Assembly (NCBI GenBank): GCA_964351365.1
Contig: CAYGNP010000015.1
Location: 1-63,996 of the forward strand
Direction of reading: 5' to 3'
Source of the DNA: UBA1672 sp964351365
GTDB taxonomy: Bacteria; Pseudomonadota; Alphaproteobacteria; Micavibrionales; Micavibrionaceae
DNA length: 63,996 bases
Shown here piece by piece: positions 61,069 to 63,996 of this stretch. The notes beneath the pieces were generated by a model. The model did no database searches. It was given only the letters and a program-made list of their open reading frames with translations, and had not been told where the DNA came from. Positions within the stretch are counted from its first letter, which is position 1, and the number at the start of each line of letters is the position of its first letter. The position numbers were made by a program, and so were the translations under genes.

Positions 61069-62367
61069 ATGAAAAATAACATAAAAAACAAAGATGGTTT
61101 CTCCTTGATAGAGATGGCTCTTGTTCTGATTGTCTCAGGCTTTGTGGGACTCACAATTGCAAGCTCACTAAAATATTTTTTGAAAAACCAGGAATTACAA
61201 AAAACAAAAGAAAACGCAGAGATTATAAAAACTGCTTTATTCCAATACTATAGAGAGCGGGGCGTTTATCCATGTCCTGCCGACCCGACATTATCAGCAA
61301 ACGATCCAAATTATGGTGTCTCGCAATGTCGAAACTTTGCAGATATCGCGTTTGACACAGAGAGTTGTGCAGGAACCCCTGGCGGACTTAGTTGCACAAC
61401 ATCGTTCAGCCGAGATGTGGATAATAGCTCAAATGGTGACGTCGTAATGATAGGCGTGATTCCGTTCAGTACAATTTTCAATCAGGTCGGCGATAGATCA
61501 AAATTCAGATGGAGCGTACGACAAGACGGCTATGGATCCTTATATAGCTACGCAGTCACTGAATCAATGACAAATACTGCGATTCATGGGCCTTTGAACC
61601 CCGCTAATCCTGAAACAGGAGCCATACGCATCATAGATGAAAATGATGTAAATTTAACTACACCGCCTGACTCTGCGCATTATGCCTTTATTTCTCATGG
61701 TCCGAACAGGATGGGTGCTTATAGCATAGACGGAAAGCAAGGATTTGACTGTAATTTAACTGTTATTGATATGATTACAGGAAACCCTGTAACCCCACCC
61801 CCGGGCTCATCAGTTGGCGGAGGTGCGCTACCCATAGACTTTGAAAATTGCGACAATACAGATGCGATTTTTGTTCAGGGAATTCGATCATCAGCGCAAA
61901 ATAGTAACTATTATGACGACCTCTTATATTACGAAAGCATAGGTTTCGATAATCTCTGGGAGATATCACCATTTAGTACAAATTCTCAAAGAGTGATAAA
62001 TAATACCAATCTGGGTGACGTTGGAATTGGTACAAGAAATCCCGCAGAGAGACTTCATTTAAGAGGGGATATGAAAGTCGAGACCAGTACAGCATCAAGT
62101 AGATATTGCCAAGGAACGGACAGCGTAGATTGCCTAGATCTGGAAGTGCTGCTTGATACCGATCCATCAACGGGCAATGTATGCCCAGATGGAAAAGCAG
62201 CTTATGCAATAGGAAACAATAAAATTAAGTGCAAAACTGTGAACTGGGTTATTCCTACAAAAACCTGCGCACCAATATCAGGCGTACCGACATTTTTGAG
62301 AGGAATTTCCAACGCAGGAAACATTTACTGCTGCACGAAAACTGGAAACGTGTGCGCACAGCAATAA
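61069..62367 (+). CDS. Prepilin-like protein 4
   Basis: A 432-residue prepilin: leader KNNIKNKDG, then FSLIEMALVLIVSGFVGLTI. Shared features are GVYPCPADPTLSANDPNYGV, VVMIGVIPFSTIFNQ, FISHGPNRMGAYSIDGK and NCDNTDAIF, then VGIGTRNPAERLHLRGDMKV, as in protein 1, and a short tail with CC and CAQQ. The ATG at 61069 follows AAAAAGGAATGGG. A longer in-frame start (61021) overlaps the end of protein 3 and adds only 16 residues. It closes the array; the convergent gcrA gene begins 11 bases after the stop. Confidence 0.8.
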   Translation: MKNNIKNKDGFSLIEMALVLIVSGFVGLTIASSLKYFLKNQELQKTKENAEIIKTALFQYYRERGVYPCPADPTLSANDPNYGVSQCRNFADIAFDTESCAGTPGGLSCTTSFSRDVDNSSNGDVVMIGVIPFSTIFNQVGDRSKFRWSVRQDGYGSLYSYAVTESMTNTAIHGPLNPANPETGAIRIIDENDVNLTTPPDSAHYAFISHGPNRMGAYSIDGKQGFDCNLTVIDMITGNPVTPPPGSSVGGGALPIDFENCDNTDAIFVQGIRSSAQNSNYYDDLLYYESIGFDNLWEISPFSTNSQRVINNTNLGDVGIGTRNPAERLHLRGDMKVETSTASSRYCQGTDSVDCLDLEVLLDTDPSTGNVCPDGKAAYAIGNNKIKCKTVNWVIPTKTCAPISGVPTFLRGISNAGNIYCCTKTGNVCAQQ

Positions 62368-62378
62368 AGTTAAAAAAC

Positions 62379-62924
62379 TTACGCGGAAGCTTTTTTCGAA
62401 CGACCTTCAACTGCCTGATCATCAGAAACGACGGCCTTTTTCTCTTCCTTAAAGATGCGGTTACGTGTCGCCGCCTGATAAGCAACTTTCGCATGCGCCG
62501 CACAATAGGGAAGACCGGCCATAGCACTATCACCACAAAAGCCGAAATCATCATCACGCGGGTCACCGCAAGGCCAGCGGCACATCCGCGGCATAAGATC
62601 GGCAAGTGAATACAAATCCTCTTTTCTCATAACAGGCTCTTTATAAACCTCGTTATTTGAATTGCTGCGCTTGAGCGCAACAGATTTTAATTTCTGTGGT
62701 GCTTCTGCCTTACGCGCTTCATTCTTGTTTGCCGGTTTAGGCAAAGACGCTGCGGTTTTATTTTGCTGAATAGGAGAAACGCGGTTCGAGAGTTTCAACC
62801 TGTGAGCCTTACCAATCACTGCATTACGCGTAACACCGCCAAGTTTTTCGGCAATTTCTGCAGCTGTATGTCCCTCGCCCCAAAGCTTCGTTAAAAGTGA
62901 TACACGATCATCAGTCCAGCTCAT
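62379..62924 (-). CDS. gcrA: GcrA cell-cycle regulator
   Basis: A 181-residue GcrA-family protein. The N-terminal HTH reads SWTDDRVSLLTKLWGEGHTA, then AEIAEKLGGVTRNAVIGKAH and RLKLSNR, nearly the canonical form. A basic linker follows, then the C-terminal sigma-binding/zinc-like part: PRMCRWPCGDPRDDDFGFCG and LPYCAAHAKVAYQAATR. In Caulobacter, GcrA binds the sigma-70 domain 2 and CcrM-methylated promoters (GANTC) to activate cell-cycle genes. It is specific to alphaproteobacteria. I see no GANTC in its own 166-base upstream region. Confidence 0.96.
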   Translation of the reverse strand: MSWTDDRVSLLTKLWGEGHTAAEIAEKLGGVTRNAVIGKAHRLKLSNRVSPIQQNKTAASLPKPANKNEARKAEAPQKLKSVALKRSNSNNEVYKEPVMRKEDLYSLADLMPRMCRWPCGDPRDDDFGFCGDSAMAGLPYCAAHAKVAYQAATRNRIFKEEKKAVVSDDQAVEGRSKKASA

Positions 62925-63090
62925 TTAATCCTCCAGGCTAAGGGTACAAAATAAATAGACAATCATACCTAAAGTATTGATTGCGCATAGATTTTTCCAA
63001 AATTTTTCAAGTAAAAACACTTTATCAGGAACTCATTTTTTTCGCTATCACTTAAAAATAAAAAAAAATCTTTATCCACAAAACGAGCGT

Positions 63091-63990
63091 TTATTTCACA
63101 GCGCTCAGTCCAAAAACTTCATAAAACTCAGGGCGCTCCGGCCAGTTCTCCTGAACACGTACAAAAAGATTAAGATGCACGCGCCGTTCCATCATCTCTT
63201 CCATTTCAGTGCGCGCTGCCTTACCAATAGATTTAAGTTTAACCCCGCCTTTGCCCAAAACAATTCCTTTTTGACTTTGCTTTTGCACATATACAATTTG
63301 AGAAATTTTTACATCGCCATTATCAAACTCTTCCCAGCTTTCCGTCTCGACATAAATTGAATAGGGCAATTCCTGATGCAGCTGATTATAAACTTGCTCG
63401 CGCGTAATTTCCGCGGCCATCAGACGCATGGGTAAATCACTGATCTGATCCTCAGGATACAGCCACTCCCCAACGCAGAGATGTTCCGACAGATAATCGG
63501 CAATATCCTCAACGCCCTTGTTTTTCAACGCACTAATCATGAAAACACCAGCATAAGGAAAATCTGCGCACATCTCCTGCGCCAGCGTCAAAAGCTTTTC
63601 TTTTTGGAACTGGTCAATCTTGTTAAGCACCAAAAGTACATTTGTATTTTCATGCTGATTGCGCAGCATATCAAGGATCATCTGGTTACTGCGCAGCGGG
63701 TTTTTCAAATTAACATCAACGATATGCAGAACAAATTCAGTATCCTCCACACTCGAAAGCGCCGCACCAACCATAGCTTTTTCCAACGTTTTCTTGGGCT
63801 GAAAAATACCGGGTGTATCAATCAGAATAATCTGCGCGTGATTGTGCATAGCAATGCCCATAACACGCATGCGTGTTGTCTGCACCTTGCGCGAAACAAT
63901 TGAAACTTTAGCCCCGACAAGTGCATTCACCAAAGTCGACTTACCCGCATTAGGTAAACCAATAACACTCACAAACCCGCAGCGCTGCAT
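63091..63990 (-). CDS. era: GTPase Era
   Basis: A 299-residue GTPase that assists 16S rRNA 3'-end maturation and 30S assembly. G1 is VIGLPNAGKSTLVNALVGA, G2 is in RKVQTTRMRVMGI, G3 is IDTPGIFQPKKTLE, G4 is VLNKIDQF and G5 is ISALKNKG. The C-terminal KH domain has ELPYSIYVETESWEEFDNGD and QSQKGIVLGKGGVKLKSIGK. The gene is complete, beginning at 63990, six bases from the window edge. It is co-oriented with gcrA. Confidence 0.97.
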   Translation of the reverse strand: MQRCGFVSVIGLPNAGKSTLVNALVGAKVSIVSRKVQTTRMRVMGIAMHNHAQIILIDTPGIFQPKKTLEKAMVGAALSSVEDTEFVLHIVDVNLKNPLRSNQMILDMLRNQHENTNVLLVLNKIDQFQKEKLLTLAQEMCADFPYAGVFMISALKNKGVEDIADYLSEHLCVGEWLYPEDQISDLPMRLMAAEITREQVYNQLHQELPYSIYVETESWEEFDNGDVKISQIVYVQKQSQKGIVLGKGGVKLKSIGKAARTEMEEMMERRVHLNLFVRVQENWPERPEFYEVFGLSAVK

Positions 63991-63996
63991 CGGAGT

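Noticed and set aside
54564..62367. Prepilin array as a prophage tail-fibre region because of the G-x-G-T-x-N-P motif
   Set aside because: Each protein has a prepilin cleavage site and there are no phage structural, integrase or lysis genes nearby.

Overview
The window reads as one contiguous piece of an alphaproteobacterial chromosome. The strongest lineage markers are a GcrA cell-cycle regulator (62379-62924, minus), a TIGR02300-type zinc-ribbon/acidic-tail protein (41987) and a tandem two-cold-shock-domain protein (53922). Many pseudopilin-like proteins with a Y-P-C-P-A motif and an IcmL/DotI-like protein make me think of the Micavibrio-type predatory or host-associated alphaproteobacteria. 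That placement is inference and a 16S or marker-gene tree would settle it. Coding density is very high: no gap without a gene exceeds about 260 bases. I saw no tRNA, rRNA, CRISPR array, transposase or phage gene.

Layout. 1-4.4 kb: the tail of a probable pilin-like protein, then clpA, amt and clpS on the minus strand; amt carries an exact 66-bp in-frame duplication. 4.5-8.6 kb: a small secreted protein, a Pycsar-effector-like membrane protein, two glycosyltransferases and a sulfotransferase (surface-glycan flavour). 8.8-18.5 kb: an unknown 206-aa protein, a UbiH-family hydroxylase, then rpmH-rnpA-yidD-yidC-engB, a pseudopilin-like gene, rmuC, def-fmt-truA. 18.5-29.5 kb: PRC-barrel protein, dapE, an HD protein resembling RelA/SpoT hydrolase domains, dapD, a FemAB-like protein, a DUF3108 protein, glmU, glmS, a GGPC-repeat protein and purT; this is largely cell-wall precursor supply. 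29.5-37.6 kb: a four-helix membrane protein and a single-module NRPS (C-A-T-E), followed by YHS, DinB-like, NRDE, CREST/ceramidase-like and M50-like membrane proteins. 37.6-41.8 kb: fadB/fadJ-like and fadA genes, with a GxxExxY gene and short repeats wedged between them. 42-53.7 kb: TIGR02300 protein, prmA, a DUF6969-like protein, a Cys/His-rich secreted peptide, rpmI-rplT, a HAD phosphatase, an IcmL/DotI-like protein, an unknown helical protein, pheS, two inserted small genes, pheT, and an acyl-CoA ligase. 53.9-62.4 kb: a double cold-shock protein and four consecutive large prepilin-like genes, two of which share an almost perfect 1,733-bp repeat and then diverge in Cys-rich C-terminal regions. 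62.4-64 kb: gcrA and era.

How it works together. Most genes are housekeeping: protein synthesis and processing (def, fmt, truA, rpmH, rnpA, pheST, rpmI, rplT, prmA), membrane insertion (yidD, yidC), ClpAPS proteolysis, lysine/peptidoglycan and amino-sugar precursors (dapD, dapE, glmU, glmS, femX-like) and beta-oxidation (fadA, fadB-like, fadD). The accessory layer is surface-directed: pseudopilins, glycan modification, an NRPS and an orphan type IVB secretion-like protein.

The most interesting candidates are the prepilin array with homogenised N-terminal and diversified C-terminal halves; the IcmL-like gene bounded by a 36-bp direct repeat that duplicates the 3' end of the HAD gene; the duplicated transmembrane helix in Amt; the RSH-like HD protein; and the orphan C-A-T-E NRPS.
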